From Ignavibacteria bacterium (GTDB taxonomy: Bacteria > Bacteroidota > Ignavibacteria > Ignavibacteriales > SURF-24), in contig JAAXKN010000010.1 in NCBI GenBank assembly GCA_025612375.1, forward strand, positions 14,591-51,484: a stretch of DNA of 36,894 bases, given 5' to 3'. A program made the position numbers and the translations under genes. The notes under the pieces were generated by a model that was not told where the DNA came from, searched no databases, and worked only from the letters and a program-made list of their open reading frames with translations. Positions 24,790 to 33,492 of the stretch are shown here, one piece after another. The stretch's first letter is position 1. Every line of letters begins with the position of its first letter.

Positions 24790-26145
24790 ATGAAATCTTT
24801 CGTTACATTATTAGCAGCAGCCCTAATCTGCCTTTTTATGCCCGGCGAGGCGTTCTCGCAGTTCGATATCCTTGGCAAAATCAAGGACAAAGTAGAACAG
24901 AAGGCCGAAGAAAAGACAGACGAGGCAATTGACAAGGGATTAGATGAAGCTGAAAAGGAAATTACAAAAACGGGCGATGATGAAAATGAGGAAGTAAAAT
25001 CAAAGAAAAAGAATACCAATTCTGAAGATGAAGAAGAACAGGCAAGCCCGAAAAAAAACAAAACTGAAGGCAATCCCAAAACCACTGAAGTCAGCCTTAA
25101 GAGCTATTCCAAATTCGACTTTGTCCCTGGCGAAAAAGTGCTCTTTTTTGAAGATTTTTCGCAGGATAACGTGGGTGACTTCCCCGCCAGGTGGAATACG
25201 AACGGTACAGGTGAAGTTGTAACAACAAATAAATATCCGGGCAAATGGCTGAAGGCAAAAAATGGCTCGCTGTATGTACCCGATTTCCCCAAACCCTTCC
25301 CGGAGAACTACACTATAGAGCTCGATATGGTTTACTATACTCCGGAAGACGTTGTTAACATCGGGAATATAAACTTCTGTATTATTTCCACCGAGGGTAC
25401 TAAAGATTATTTACAGCATGCTTATGAATTCTGTTCTGGAAGAACCGTAGGCAACTTTGATTTTGGAATAAAGAAAGAAGAATCGTCACGTTTTATTGCC
25501 AAAAACTATGTAAACGGCGGTGAATCGGGCGGCGTTGACTCTGATATTGACGATAATATAACCGTCGGGAAAATGGGCAAAATTGTAAGGCTCTCAATTT
25601 CTGTCCAGAAACAGCGCTACAGGGTCTGGATTGACAATAAGAAAATATATGACCTGCCCAGATTTATGACTCCCGCCCAATATGACATTTTCAAGATAGG
25701 CCTATGGTATTTCGACGATCAGACGCCTGATGCATATGAGGTCCTTTTCTCAAATGTCCGCTTTGCCGTTGGGGCTCCGGACATGAGAAACAAGCTCTTA
25801 ACAGAAGGAAAGCTCGTTACACGCGGAATTACATTTGACTCCGGCTCAGACAAAATAAAGCCTGAATCGTACGGCACACTAAAGGAGATTGCAGGCATAT
25901 TAAAGGAGAATTCAGACATAAGGGTTAAAATTGTAGGCCACACAGACAGCGACGGCTCTGACGGGGCAAACCTTGAACTTTCAAAAAAGCGTTCTGTTTC
26001 TGTAAAAAATGCACTCGCCCAGGAATTCGGCATCGATTCTTCACGCATGGATACAGACGGCAAGGGCGAATCTGAGCCTGTCTCGGAAAACTCAACTCCT
26101 TCCGGAAAGGCAAACAACAGAAGAGTTGAATTCATAAAGATGTAA
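24790..26145 (+). CDS. OmpA-family protein with acidic coiled segment and LamG/DUF1080-like middle domain
   Basis: The 451-residue protein starts with a signal peptide (MKSFVTLLAAALICLFMPG). Residues 27-95 are a Lys/Glu-rich helical or coiled segment. Residues about 105-320 look like a beta-sandwich of the concanavalin/LamG or DUF1080 type, with FFEDFSQDNVGDFPARW at its start. Residues 335-451 are a peptidoglycan-binding OmpA domain with the motif VGHTDSDGSDGANLELSKKR and closing NRRVEFIKM. It is probably tethered to the cell wall by the OmpA domain, with the middle domain binding carbohydrate or another partner. Confidence 0.86.
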   Translation: MKSFVTLLAAALICLFMPGEAFSQFDILGKIKDKVEQKAEEKTDEAIDKGLDEAEKEITKTGDDENEEVKSKKKNTNSEDEEEQASPKKNKTEGNPKTTEVSLKSYSKFDFVPGEKVLFFEDFSQDNVGDFPARWNTNGTGEVVTTNKYPGKWLKAKNGSLYVPDFPKPFPENYTIELDMVYYTPEDVVNIGNINFCIISTEGTKDYLQHAYEFCSGRTVGNFDFGIKKEESSRFIAKNYVNGGESGGVDSDIDDNITVGKMGKIVRLSISVQKQRYRVWIDNKKIYDLPRFMTPAQYDIFKIGLWYFDDQTPDAYEVLFSNVRFAVGAPDMRNKLLTEGKLVTRGITFDSGSDKIKPESYGTLKEIAGILKENSDIRVKIVGHTDSDGSDGANLELSKKRSVSVKNALAQEFGIDSSRMDTDGKGESEPVSENSTPSGKANNRRVEFIKM

Positions 26146-26481
26146 CTTCATTACCCCCTTTCCCCACAGAGAGACAGACAGAGAGAAAAGTGCGCGTGCG
26201 GGGAAAGGGGTTCACAAACCCGCAGATAAATATCCTTTCATTTAATATTTCAGGCATTCGTTGCATCTTAGAATCTAAAGAGCTAAGTTTGAATGGTCTT
26301 TAATTCAATCTGGGGCCCTGATGAGCCTCATACACTGAACGTCACTTATAAGTATTGAGTTAATCATGAATTTTCCGGAACTCTTTTTTACCGTTTCTGG
26401 CCTGAATTTATTTGACTTTAAGACTCCCCTCTTTTTAAGCTACAAAAGCAAATCACAAATTCTTAAAATAAGCAATAAAAT
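26146..26481. other. Gene-free 336-base region
   Basis: Apart from the stem-loop at 26155-26210, the stretch between the OmpA-family gene and the hydrolase-like gene shows no ORF, tRNA or recognisable promoter. It should contain the end of the first transcript and the promoter of the second. Confidence 0.6.
26155..26210 (+). repeat. Eleven-base stem with long purine-rich loop after the OmpA-family gene
   Basis: CCCCTTTCCCC (26155-26165) and GGGGAAAGGGG (26200-26210) are perfect complements. The 34-base loop is rich in AGAGAGACAGAC-type repeats. It starts nine bases after the stop. No T-run follows, so it is more likely a 3' stabilising or processing structure than a textbook terminator. Confidence 0.7.
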
Positions 26482-27714
26482 ATGAACGCCATGAAATACC
26501 ATGAACTATTTACATTGCTGAAACAGAAAACAAATTTTGAGGAAGATTTTATCCAAATTGATGAACAAATGGAAGTGCATAACTTCACGTTTGTTTCAAA
26601 TAATTCCAGGATACTTCCCGGCGAGACCGAGCACACGTGCATGGAACACTCTTTCAGCACAAGCGGGATGTTTCAGCCTAATAATTCAGATTTTGTCCCG
26701 AGCCTGGCTCTCGATGTTCAGGATGCACATGTAAAGGAAAACATGAAATTCCGCTATCACATCTTTAGGCCTGCGGGGACCCAAAAAAGCAAAAGCGCCA
26801 TTTTGTTTTTTCACGGTTTTAACGAGAAAAACTGGTATAAATACTACCCCTGGGCCTACCGGCTGGTGGAGCTTACGGGCAAGGCTGTTGTACTCTTCCC
26901 GATTGCATTCCACATGAACAGGGCACCTAAGGAATGGAGCGACCGCCACCTGATGTCTGAGGTCAGCAATGCGAGAAAAAGTAATTTTCCCGGTATCATC
27001 GCCTCTTCTTTGGTTAACGCCGCAATCAGTACACGCCTGCATACAAAGCCGCAGCGCTTCATATGGTCGGGCCTGCAAAGCTATTATGACGTAATTCAGC
27101 TCGTGGAGGAAATCAGGCAGGACAGGCACACTTTGATCTCGCCTGAGGCACATTTTGATATTTTTGCTTATTCAATCGGGGGGCTCCTGGCAAAGACGCT
27201 CCTGATGACAAATAAGGACAACTGCTTTGATAATTCCAGGCTCAGCCTTTTCTGCAGCGGCACAGCCTTCAGCAGGCTTACCCCTGTCTGCAAATTTATC
27301 ATGGACAGTGAAACCGAACAGGCTCTTTACAGATACATTGTGGGCTACATGGACATGCACCTGAAACAGGATGCATGGCTGGGGCACCATCTTTCACAGG
27401 AACACCCGGAAGGATGGAACTTCCTGAGCCTTCTGAATTACAATAAGCTGAGCGAGCACAGGGAGAAGATGTTAAAAAGCCTGCATGAAAGGATTTACGC
27501 AGTTGCCCTGGAAAAAGATACAGTAATACCTGCCTATGAGGTACTTAATACACTTAAGGGGCGACTCAGAAATATTCCGGTCTGTGTGGATATAGAGGAC
27601 TTTTCTTACGATTACAGGCACGAGGATCCCTTCCCTGTAAAAGAACAGATAAGCGATAAAGTGGATGAATCCTTCAGCAGGGTTTTCTCCAAACTTGGCG
27701 GGTTTTTAGCCTAG
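26482..27714 (+). CDS. Alpha/beta-hydrolase-like protein, resembling DUF6051
   Basis: The 410-residue protein has no signal peptide. ILFFHGFNEKNW (107-118) looks like the oxyanion-hole strand of an alpha/beta hydrolase. FAYSIGG (228-234) stands where GxSxG is expected and puts Ser231 as nucleophile, with Ala replacing the first Gly. A downstream Asp in EKDTVIPAYEV and a His in DYRHEDPF complete a possible triad. I recall this architecture as DUF6051, a Bacteroidota family of unknown function, from memory and without a search. The substrate is unknown. Confidence 0.72.
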   Translation: MNAMKYHELFTLLKQKTNFEEDFIQIDEQMEVHNFTFVSNNSRILPGETEHTCMEHSFSTSGMFQPNNSDFVPSLALDVQDAHVKENMKFRYHIFRPAGTQKSKSAILFFHGFNEKNWYKYYPWAYRLVELTGKAVVLFPIAFHMNRAPKEWSDRHLMSEVSNARKSNFPGIIASSLVNAAISTRLHTKPQRFIWSGLQSYYDVIQLVEEIRQDRHTLISPEAHFDIFAYSIGGLLAKTLLMTNKDNCFDNSRLSLFCSGTAFSRLTPVCKFIMDSETEQALYRYIVGYMDMHLKQDAWLGHHLSQEHPEGWNFLSLLNYNKLSEHREKMLKSLHERIYAVALEKDTVIPAYEVLNTLKGRLRNIPVCVDIEDFSYDYRHEDPFPVKEQISDKVDESFSRVFSKLGGFLA

Positions 27715-27739
27715 ACTACATTTCTTATTAGCATACAAA

Positions 27740-27772
27740 AAAAGGGAAAACCTTTTTGGGGTTTTCCCTTTT
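27740..27772. terminator. Bidirectional terminator between converging genes
   Basis: AAAAGGGAAAACC (27740-27752) and GGTTTTCCCTTTT (27760-27772) form a perfect 13-base stem with a seven-base loop. A-rich and T-rich flanks serve both strands. It lies between the stop codons of the hydrolase-like gene (+) and the TPR gene (-). Confidence 0.9.
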
Positions 27773-27794
27773 CAAAAACAATTAACAACAAATT

Positions 27795-29408
27795 TTATTT
27801 CAAAGCCTTGAGGGCTTCTTTTGCCTGTTTGTTTTCAGGATCCAGTTCCTGAACCTTTATCCAGAACTGGCGTGAAGTAGCGTTGTCCTTTTTCAGGTAG
27901 TAGAAGTATCCAAGATATGAATAAGCTTCAATAAGATGATTCTTATACTTTGCCTGCTGGTCGGGGGCCATCTTTGTTACCACATCGATGAACTTTTCAT
28001 AATGCGGCTTTGCAAGTCCCTGTTCTGATTCAGGGTCAAGCTGTGCATTGCTGAGTGCCCTGTAGTAATAGCCTATCGGCTGATCGGGGCTAAGAGCAAT
28101 CATCTTTGCATAAGTAGTGTCGGCCATTTTGAAATTGCTCATTTTGTAATAAGCCTGGCCAAGGTTGAAGTATTCAACTACTTTCAAAGGCTTGCCTGAA
28201 GTTTTCTCTTTAAGTTCATATTCCCTGGCGGCATCTTCCCACTTCTTATCCTTGAAGTAAAGTGCGGCCATATCGCCGTGCAGATCTGAACGTGAAGAAT
28301 CCATTGCAATTGCTTTTTTGTAGTTTTCAATTGCAAGTGAATCGTTTCCAGCCTTTAGCTGCAGCTTGCCAAGATAGTCGTAATCCGTTGAAGTTATTTC
28401 CTTAGGATCTGCCATCTGGAAATATTTGTCGAATGCAGGAATTCCTTTCTGTGCGTCATCAACCGAATAGTATGAATAAGCAAGAATGTGCTGAAGCTGT
28501 GCATCGGGCTTGCCGCCTTTATCTGTAACCTGGCTTATAACGTTAACGGCTGTATTATAATCCTTTGCAAGATAAAGCATTGTGGCATAGCGGGTCAGCT
28601 TTTCGTTCGTTGGTTCGGTGTTGTCGATGTACTTTTTGTACATGTCAGCAGCTTTTACGTAATCCTTGCGTGAGTAATAATATTCACCGAACTCCTTGAA
28701 TGCAGGAGCATAGGTCGGATCAACAGTAATAGCTTTTGTAAAATTTGCCTCGGCATCGGGGTAGTTTTTGATTTTTGCATAAATCTGGCCAATTCCGATA
28801 TAAGCCTTTACGTTAGCTGAATCATAATCTATGGCAGTCTGATAGTTCTGTATTGCCATGCTTCCGTTAACCAGTCTCAGATAAATATCCCCAAGGCGTT
28901 CAAAAATGGCAGGATTTTTCTTGCTGACAGCCTTTGCCTTTGACAAAAGCTGAATCGGTCTGCCGAAGTTCTTAGTGTCTGAGCCAAGGTAGGCATCAGC
29001 AATAGCAATCATAATGTTGGCATCTTTTGAGTCGGTCATATCGAGGGCCTCGTCAAACTGCTTAATTGCCGAAGTAGAGTCATTTTTAATGAGCTGCACC
29101 TGACCAAGGCCTACAAAGTTAATTGCATTTTCCTTGTTTGCGTCAATTCCTTTCTGAAAGTCAGCCTGTGCCTGGTCAGTTTTTCCTTCTTTAATATCAA
29201 GCTTTCCAAGCCAGTAGTAAGCATCAGCATTTTGGGGATTACTTTTAACCAGGTTCTCGAAGAAATTTCTGGCCTCAGTATATTTTTCCACATCCATGAG
29301 TCTTACACCCTGCTTTACGTCCTGGGCGTTTAATGCAGTAACTGCAACAAGCGTTACGAGAAGGGATTTAATGGAATCAAATATTGATAAGTTGTTGAGT
29401 CTTTTCAT
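27795..29408 (-). CDS. Secreted tetratricopeptide repeat (TPR) protein
   Basis: The 537-residue protein has an N-terminal hydrophobic signal-like segment ending near VTALNAQD (about residue 29) and then about a dozen TPR units of 34 residues, such as ADAYYWLGKLDIKEGKTDQA and APAFKEFGEYYYSRKDYVKA. TPRs form a superhelical scaffold for protein binding. It is the last gene of the seven-gene Ton operon, ten bases after the PstS-like gene. It may organise that complex in the periplasm; this is inference. Confidence 0.9.
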   Translation of the reverse strand: MKRLNNLSIFDSIKSLLVTLVAVTALNAQDVKQGVRLMDVEKYTEARNFFENLVKSNPQNADAYYWLGKLDIKEGKTDQAQADFQKGIDANKENAINFVGLGQVQLIKNDSTSAIKQFDEALDMTDSKDANIMIAIADAYLGSDTKNFGRPIQLLSKAKAVSKKNPAIFERLGDIYLRLVNGSMAIQNYQTAIDYDSANVKAYIGIGQIYAKIKNYPDAEANFTKAITVDPTYAPAFKEFGEYYYSRKDYVKAADMYKKYIDNTEPTNEKLTRYATMLYLAKDYNTAVNVISQVTDKGGKPDAQLQHILAYSYYSVDDAQKGIPAFDKYFQMADPKEITSTDYDYLGKLQLKAGNDSLAIENYKKAIAMDSSRSDLHGDMAALYFKDKKWEDAAREYELKEKTSGKPLKVVEYFNLGQAYYKMSNFKMADTTYAKMIALSPDQPIGYYYRALSNAQLDPESEQGLAKPHYEKFIDVVTKMAPDQQAKYKNHLIEAYSYLGYFYYLKKDNATSRQFWIKVQELDPENKQAKEALKALK

Positions 29409-29418
29409 GTGTTCTATA

Positions 29419-30372
29419 TTATTTAGTTATTTTGATATTTTCACTTCTAATTTCAACTAATCTGACAGGCATAGTTGCAGGAACCAGCCCTGCCTTCAGG
29501 AAAATCCTCTGTCCCCGGTCGCTGGCCATAAATGAGATGAACCCTGAACCAAGTCCTGCCCTTGCCTCGCCGCTCAAGACGTATACTTCCCTCCAGAGGG
29601 GGTAGACTTTCTGAGCGATATAGGCCTGGTAAGGCTGATAATATTCCCCTGTCTGAGCCGTATCAGAAGCCAGCGCAACAACTCTAACTTTCTTAAGAAA
29701 TCCGTGTGTGAGTGTATCCTCTCTGTTGCTTATCCAATTAACGCCGATTATACCCACAGCGTTGCGGTTTTTTGATACATAGTCAATTACCGAAGGGTTA
29801 TCCTTAACGGCAAAAGTATTTTTAGCAAGGGGTGAATTATTAATTTTTTCCTTTACGTACCTGACTGTGCTTGAATTCTGGTTATCAAAGACTATCTGAA
29901 TACCAGACAGTGAAGACCTGCCGCTTAAAGCGTTCCAGCGCGAGATTTTTCCGCTCATAACGTCGCGGAACTGCTGCATCGTCCAATTTGTATCCGTATT
30001 CGCATTGTTCACAATAACGGCAATAGCATCATAGGTGATCTTCCTGACAATAGGAACGATCTCCCTTTTTTCAAAGTAGCTTTGTTCTTCCTTTGTGAAC
30101 TTGCGGGTAAGGATAACCAGGCGTGCACTATCGGAAAGCAGGTCGGCCATTGTTTCAGCTTCAGGCCTGTAGTTGACCTTGATCTTAGCGTACTGATAGA
30201 TCTTTTCGAAAGTATCAATTTCTGAATCTACGACGGGCTTGAATGTCTCGTCGACGCTGATAGTAATTTCACCGGTTGTAGGAGTGTCAGACTCTTTCGG
30301 GTTTTCACTCCTGCAACCGAATAAAAAAGAAAGTATAAAGATAACCGGTATTGTTAGTTTAAATGTCCTCAT
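29419..30372 (-). CDS. PstS-like phosphate-binding-type lipoprotein (PBP_like_2)
   Basis: The ATG at 30372 opens a lipoprotein signal peptide (MRTFKLTIPVIFILSFLFGC), with Cys20 as the lipid-bearing residue. Upstream in-frame codons would hide this signal and are rejected. The 317-residue product has the PstS-like periplasmic-binding fold, with NWTMQQFRDVMSGKISRWN and RNAVGIIGVNW as recognisable segments. The gene overlaps the small membrane-protein gene by 14 bases. No pstC, pstA or pstB is nearby, so it may serve the Ton system rather than a phosphate ABC transporter. Confidence 0.85.
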   Translation of the reverse strand: MRTFKLTIPVIFILSFLFGCRSENPKESDTPTTGEITISVDETFKPVVDSEIDTFEKIYQYAKIKVNYRPEAETMADLLSDSARLVILTRKFTKEEQSYFEKREIVPIVRKITYDAIAVIVNNANTDTNWTMQQFRDVMSGKISRWNALSGRSSLSGIQIVFDNQNSSTVRYVKEKINNSPLAKNTFAVKDNPSVIDYVSKNRNAVGIIGVNWISNREDTLTHGFLKKVRVVALASDTAQTGEYYQPYQAYIAQKVYPLWREVYVLSGEARAGLGSGFISFMASDRGQRIFLKAGLVPATMPVRLVEIRSENIKITK

Positions 30373-30598
30373 CTTCTTCAGTTTCCTTCTGCTCGTTATA
30401 TTTCTTATAGACCCTGTAAAGTCTATAAGCACCATACACCAAAATAGCAACGCCCAAAATGATACGGTAATTTTCCTGCAATCTAAGTTGTATGAACTTT
30501 GCAAAAAGCACTAACAAACCGGCTGCAATATAAACTAAAATCATAGTAATGCCTGTAAACAGGTTTAGCTTATTTACGAAGGCATTACTTTTCCGCAT
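30359..30598 (-). CDS. Small two-span membrane protein of the Ton operon
   Basis: The 79-residue protein has two hydrophobic segments (about 15-35 and 44-62) and a highly acidic C-terminus (KETEEDEDI). Its end overlaps the start of the PstS-like gene by 14 bases, and it starts 36 bases after tonB, so it is clearly part of the operon. I do not recognise a named family. Similar small membrane proteins occur at this place in other Bacteroidota Ton clusters, to my recollection. Confidence 0.75.
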   Translation of the reverse strand: MRKSNAFVNKLNLFTGITMILVYIAAGLLVLFAKFIQLRLQENYRIILGVAILVYGAYRLYRVYKKYNEQKETEEDEDI

Positions 30599-30634
30599 AT
30601 TATTCGTAGTAATTAACTCCTGAAGTCGGGTATA

Positions 30635-31456
30635 TTACTGTAACTTAAACTGGAAAGGAATTACCATACGAACCCTGACAGGTTTACCGTTCTGCTTTCC
30701 GGGTCTCCATCTACCCATGAGCCTTGTAACTCTGACAGCTTCCTCGTCGCAACCTGCGCCGATACCTTTAACAACCCTGACGTCAGTAATAGAGCCGTCT
30801 TTTTCAACGACGAAACCGACCATTACCTTGCCTTCAACCTGAGCACGTTTTGCAATTTCAGGATAGACAACGTTTGAGCTGATAAATCTTAAAAGTTCGT
30901 CCTGTCCTTCAGGATAAGTGGGCATTTCCTCAACGAATGTAAAAGCTTCTTCCTTTGGAGCAGATTCTTTTACAATTTCTTCCTTCGGAGCGTCCTGAAC
31001 TTCAATAAGGCTGTAGTCCACGCCGCCTTCCTGGCCCTGCTGAGTTGCCTTACCAGGGTCAACGTTATGGAGTTCTTCAACCGTAGGAACGTACTCGTCA
31101 GTTACCTGATCGTCAGGTTTAACAACCGGCGGCAGGAATTTGATGGTAGACTTCAACGGTGGCGGAGCTTCAACCTGTTCGATTACCTTCTTTTCGTCGA
31201 TTGACGGAGGAGGTGCCAGGTCTGTTATGGTAACGACCTTCTTTCTGTTGACCTTAATATCTTCCTTAGGTGTAACAAAGCTGATAATCAGCGGTGATGA
31301 AACACTCAGTATAAAGAATATTACGGCAATCACAAAAGCGCGGAACAGGAATTGATGATATTTCTTTCTCAGTACGTAAGCACCATATTCCTTATTCTTA
31401 CCCTCAAAGATAATGTCGTTAAGGTCTATGTTGTACGATATTTGATGATTACTCAT
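30635..31456 (-). CDS. tonB: Energy transducer TonB
   Basis: The 273-residue protein carries proton-motive energy to outer-membrane receptors. It has the Bacteroidota-type N-terminus (DLNDIIFEGKNKEYGAYVLR), a membrane anchor at about 34-56, a Pro/Glu/Lys-rich spacer, and the TonB C-terminal domain (about 190-273) with YPEIAKRAQVEGKVMVGFVV and a closing VRMVIPFQFKLQ. It is the fourth gene of the operon, 24 bases after the second exbD. Confidence 0.95.
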   Translation of the reverse strand: MSNHQISYNIDLNDIIFEGKNKEYGAYVLRKKYHQFLFRAFVIAVIFFILSVSSPLIISFVTPKEDIKVNRKKVVTITDLAPPPSIDEKKVIEQVEAPPPLKSTIKFLPPVVKPDDQVTDEYVPTVEELHNVDPGKATQQGQEGGVDYSLIEVQDAPKEEIVKESAPKEEAFTFVEEMPTYPEGQDELLRFISSNVVYPEIAKRAQVEGKVMVGFVVEKDGSITDVRVVKGIGAGCDEEAVRVTRLMGRWRPGKQNGKPVRVRMVIPFQFKLQ

Positions 31457-31480
31457 AATTATTTTTGCCGCTTAAAGTTA

Positions 31481-32005
31481 TTATTTATTCTTAATTAAAT
31501 CCATGTCCTTAGGATCAGCATCAACCAAAGCAAAACGTTTGATATTGCATATATTCATTTCATCCAATATATCAACCATGTTTTTATACGTCGACTTATC
31601 TGTAGGTTTAATCAATACAACCATATCCTTAATCATCTGGTTCTGCTCAAGAAGGTCCTTTCTAATGCCTGCTTCAGAGAAATTGGTAATCTTAACTTCC
31701 GGATCTTCAGTAGCCATACCTTTATACCAGAAAACCTTATTAGTTTCACCAAGTAAAATGGTCATGGTCTTTGAAGCCTTGACTGCGGGAGCATCGGCCT
31801 GCTCCTTCGGGTTATCGGCTTTAACCGGAAGGTTAATTTCCATAGTCTGTGGCTTGCTGAAAGTGGTAGTCAACATGAAAAAGGTAACCAAAAGGAATCC
31901 AAGGTCAACCATAGGGGTCAAGTCGACCCTGGTGGACATCTTTTTCCCTTTTTTCTTTTTACCCTTGCCGTGTCCCCCACCTTTCGAGGTATCTAATTCA
32001 GCCAT
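31481..32005 (-). CDS. exbD: ExbD/TolR biopolymer transport protein (second copy)
   Basis: The 174-residue protein has a Lys/Gly-rich cytoplasmic tail (KKKKGKK), one membrane helix (PMVDLGFLLVTFFML) with the essential Asp, and a periplasmic domain. The Asp takes part in the proton channel with ExbB. GAGGAAATT precedes the ATG. It lies 15 bases after the first exbD. Confidence 0.93.
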   Translation of the reverse strand: MAELDTSKGGGHGKGKKKKGKKMSTRVDLTPMVDLGFLLVTFFMLTTTFSKPQTMEINLPVKADNPKEQADAPAVKASKTMTILLGETNKVFWYKGMATEDPEVKITNFSEAGIRKDLLEQNQMIKDMVVLIKPTDKSTYKNMVDILDEMNICNIKRFALVDADPKDMDLIKNK

Positions 32006-32020
32006 TTTTTATAATTTCCT

Positions 32021-32653
32021 CTATTTTTTTTCTTCTGGTTTCTTGTACTTTGTATTCGGATTTGCTTCCAAATTCGTAATCAGATTGAATTTGTTAACGT
32101 TTTTATCCTGCAGAGTTCCCATAACTTTCTTAATGACAGGATAAGCACAATTGCCGTCACCATTAATGGCTATTCTGAGTCCCGGGTTTGAAAGACGGGC
32201 CTGCATAATCCATACACCGAGCTCATTGTTGGTAGAGTCGACCGGTATGCCAGGCTGCTTGAAGTTCTTTCTGTCAAGTTCTTCAAGTCCCAGCCAGCCC
32301 TTTAAGGCGTTGATTGGAATTCCGAAGCTTGAAGTAAGGTAGAAAGCCTTCTGCTCCTGTGGAGTAAACTGAATGTTGTATTTTTCGGCAATTCTTTCCA
32401 GGAGCTTTTCTCTTGAAAAGTTCTTGTTATCGATACCGAAGAACACTTTGCCGTCTTTTGTAACCGTTATATTCATAATATCCGTATCAGGCAGCTTTAT
32501 ATCCGAAATAGATGACGGAGTAGCAACAACAATAGAATCATCACTCTTAAATTGCGTCGTCAACATAAAGAATGTCAACAAAAGAAACGCAACGTCGCAC
32601 ATCGCCGTCATATCGATTAGTGTGCTTTTACGGGGTACTTTTACTTTTGGCAT
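32021..32653 (-). CDS. exbD: ExbD/TolR biopolymer transport protein (first copy, enlarged)
   Basis: The 210-residue protein has one membrane helix (AMCDVAFLLLTFFMLTT) with the essential Asp and a longer periplasmic domain than the second copy. The insertion of about 40 residues contains FYLTSSFGIPINALKGWLGL. The two ExbD subunits may form heteromers in the ring. It starts 35 bases after exbB. Confidence 0.92.
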   Translation of the reverse strand: MPKVKVPRKSTLIDMTAMCDVAFLLLTFFMLTTQFKSDDSIVVATPSSISDIKLPDTDIMNITVTKDGKVFFGIDNKNFSREKLLERIAEKYNIQFTPQEQKAFYLTSSFGIPINALKGWLGLEELDRKNFKQPGIPVDSTNNELGVWIMQARLSNPGLRIAINGDGNCAYPVIKKVMGTLQDKNVNKFNLITNLEANPNTKYKKPEEKK

Positions 32654-32688
32654 ATTATTATATTATACTAAAAATATTTTAAAATCCA

Positions 32689-33492
32689 TTAATTATGATG
32701 AGCTGCAAAGTTCTGAACGATTGCAACACCAGCTTCATCAATTGAGTAAGTGATCTTGTCTATTTTTGTTGTAAAATAGTTGTAAGAAATAATAGCAATA
32801 GCTGAGGTACCGATACCTAAAGCTGTATTGATAAGAGCTTCAGAAATACCGTTTGCAAGAGCAACTGCATCAGGAGCACCGGCTGTAGCCAAAGCAGAGA
32901 ATGCCTTGATCATACCAAGTACTGTTCCTAACAGACCCATAAGGGTTGCAATTGAAGCGATAGTAGCAACGATAACCAGGTTCTGCTCGAGCATAGGCAG
33001 TTCCAGTGATGTAGCTTCTTCGATTTCCTGTTTGATAGCCAGAACTTTCTGATCTCTGTTTAATCCCTTCTCAGGAATCATTTCCTTGTATTTAAGAATA
33101 CCGGCCTTAATAACGTTAGCAACTGAACCTCTCTGCTTGTCGCATTCAGCAATAGCTGTATCCAGATCTTCCTGAGCAAGCTTTGTGTGAACTTTTGCAA
33201 CGAACTGGTTAACTCTTCCCTTACCTTTAGCGCGGGTAATGGTGATAAGTCTTTCGATACCGAATGTAAGAACCATCATTAAAAGTGACATAAGAATAGG
33301 TACGATGATACCGCCTTTGTAAACGACTCCAAGATAGTTGCCTGGCTTCGGATGGTTAGCCGGGTTGCCGCCCTGGAAGTTGTCGGGGTTACCTAATACA
33401 AAAATAAAAATGCAGATAGCAATAATAATTAAAAGAGGTATTACGATACCTGCAAAACCTGAAAAGGCAGATTTAACTTTCGAAGATTTCAC
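32689..33492 (-). CDS. exbB: ExbB/TolQ/MotA proton channel
   Basis: The 267-residue protein has an N-terminal span (about 12-33), a second span near 60-78, and two more in the C-terminal half, with TLMGLLGTVLGMIKAFSALA matching the family's channel-lining helix. The start is GTG with AGGAG upstream. It is the first gene of the operon and, with ExbD, forms the motor that drives TonB. Confidence 0.94.
   Translation of the reverse strand: MKSSKVKSAFSGFAGIVIPLLIIIAICIFIFVLGNPDNFQGGNPANHPKPGNYLGVVYKGGIIVPILMSLLMMVLTFGIERLITITRAKGKGRVNQFVAKVHTKLAQEDLDTAIAECDKQRGSVANVIKAGILKYKEMIPEKGLNRDQKVLAIKQEIEEATSLELPMLEQNLVIVATIASIATLMGLLGTVLGMIKAFSALATAGAPDAVALANGISEALINTALGIGTSAIAIISYNYFTTKIDKITYSIDEAGVAIVQNFAAHHN

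Noticed and set aside
26320-26345. CTGATGA core suggestive of a hammerhead ribozyme
   Set aside because: The matching GAAA element and flanking stems are missing; the downstream bases read GAAC.
26686-27153. 155-residue minus-strand open frame
   Set aside because: It is antisense to the hydrolase-like gene, with no domain or start signal.
30373-30504. Extended start for the PstS-like lipoprotein
   Set aside because: It would hide the lipoprotein signal and overlap most of the small membrane-protein gene.
31503-32144. Long 213-residue open frame on the plus strand
   Set aside because: It lies opposite the two exbD genes, whose products have clear family motifs; the plus-strand product has no recognisable domain and is a shadow frame.
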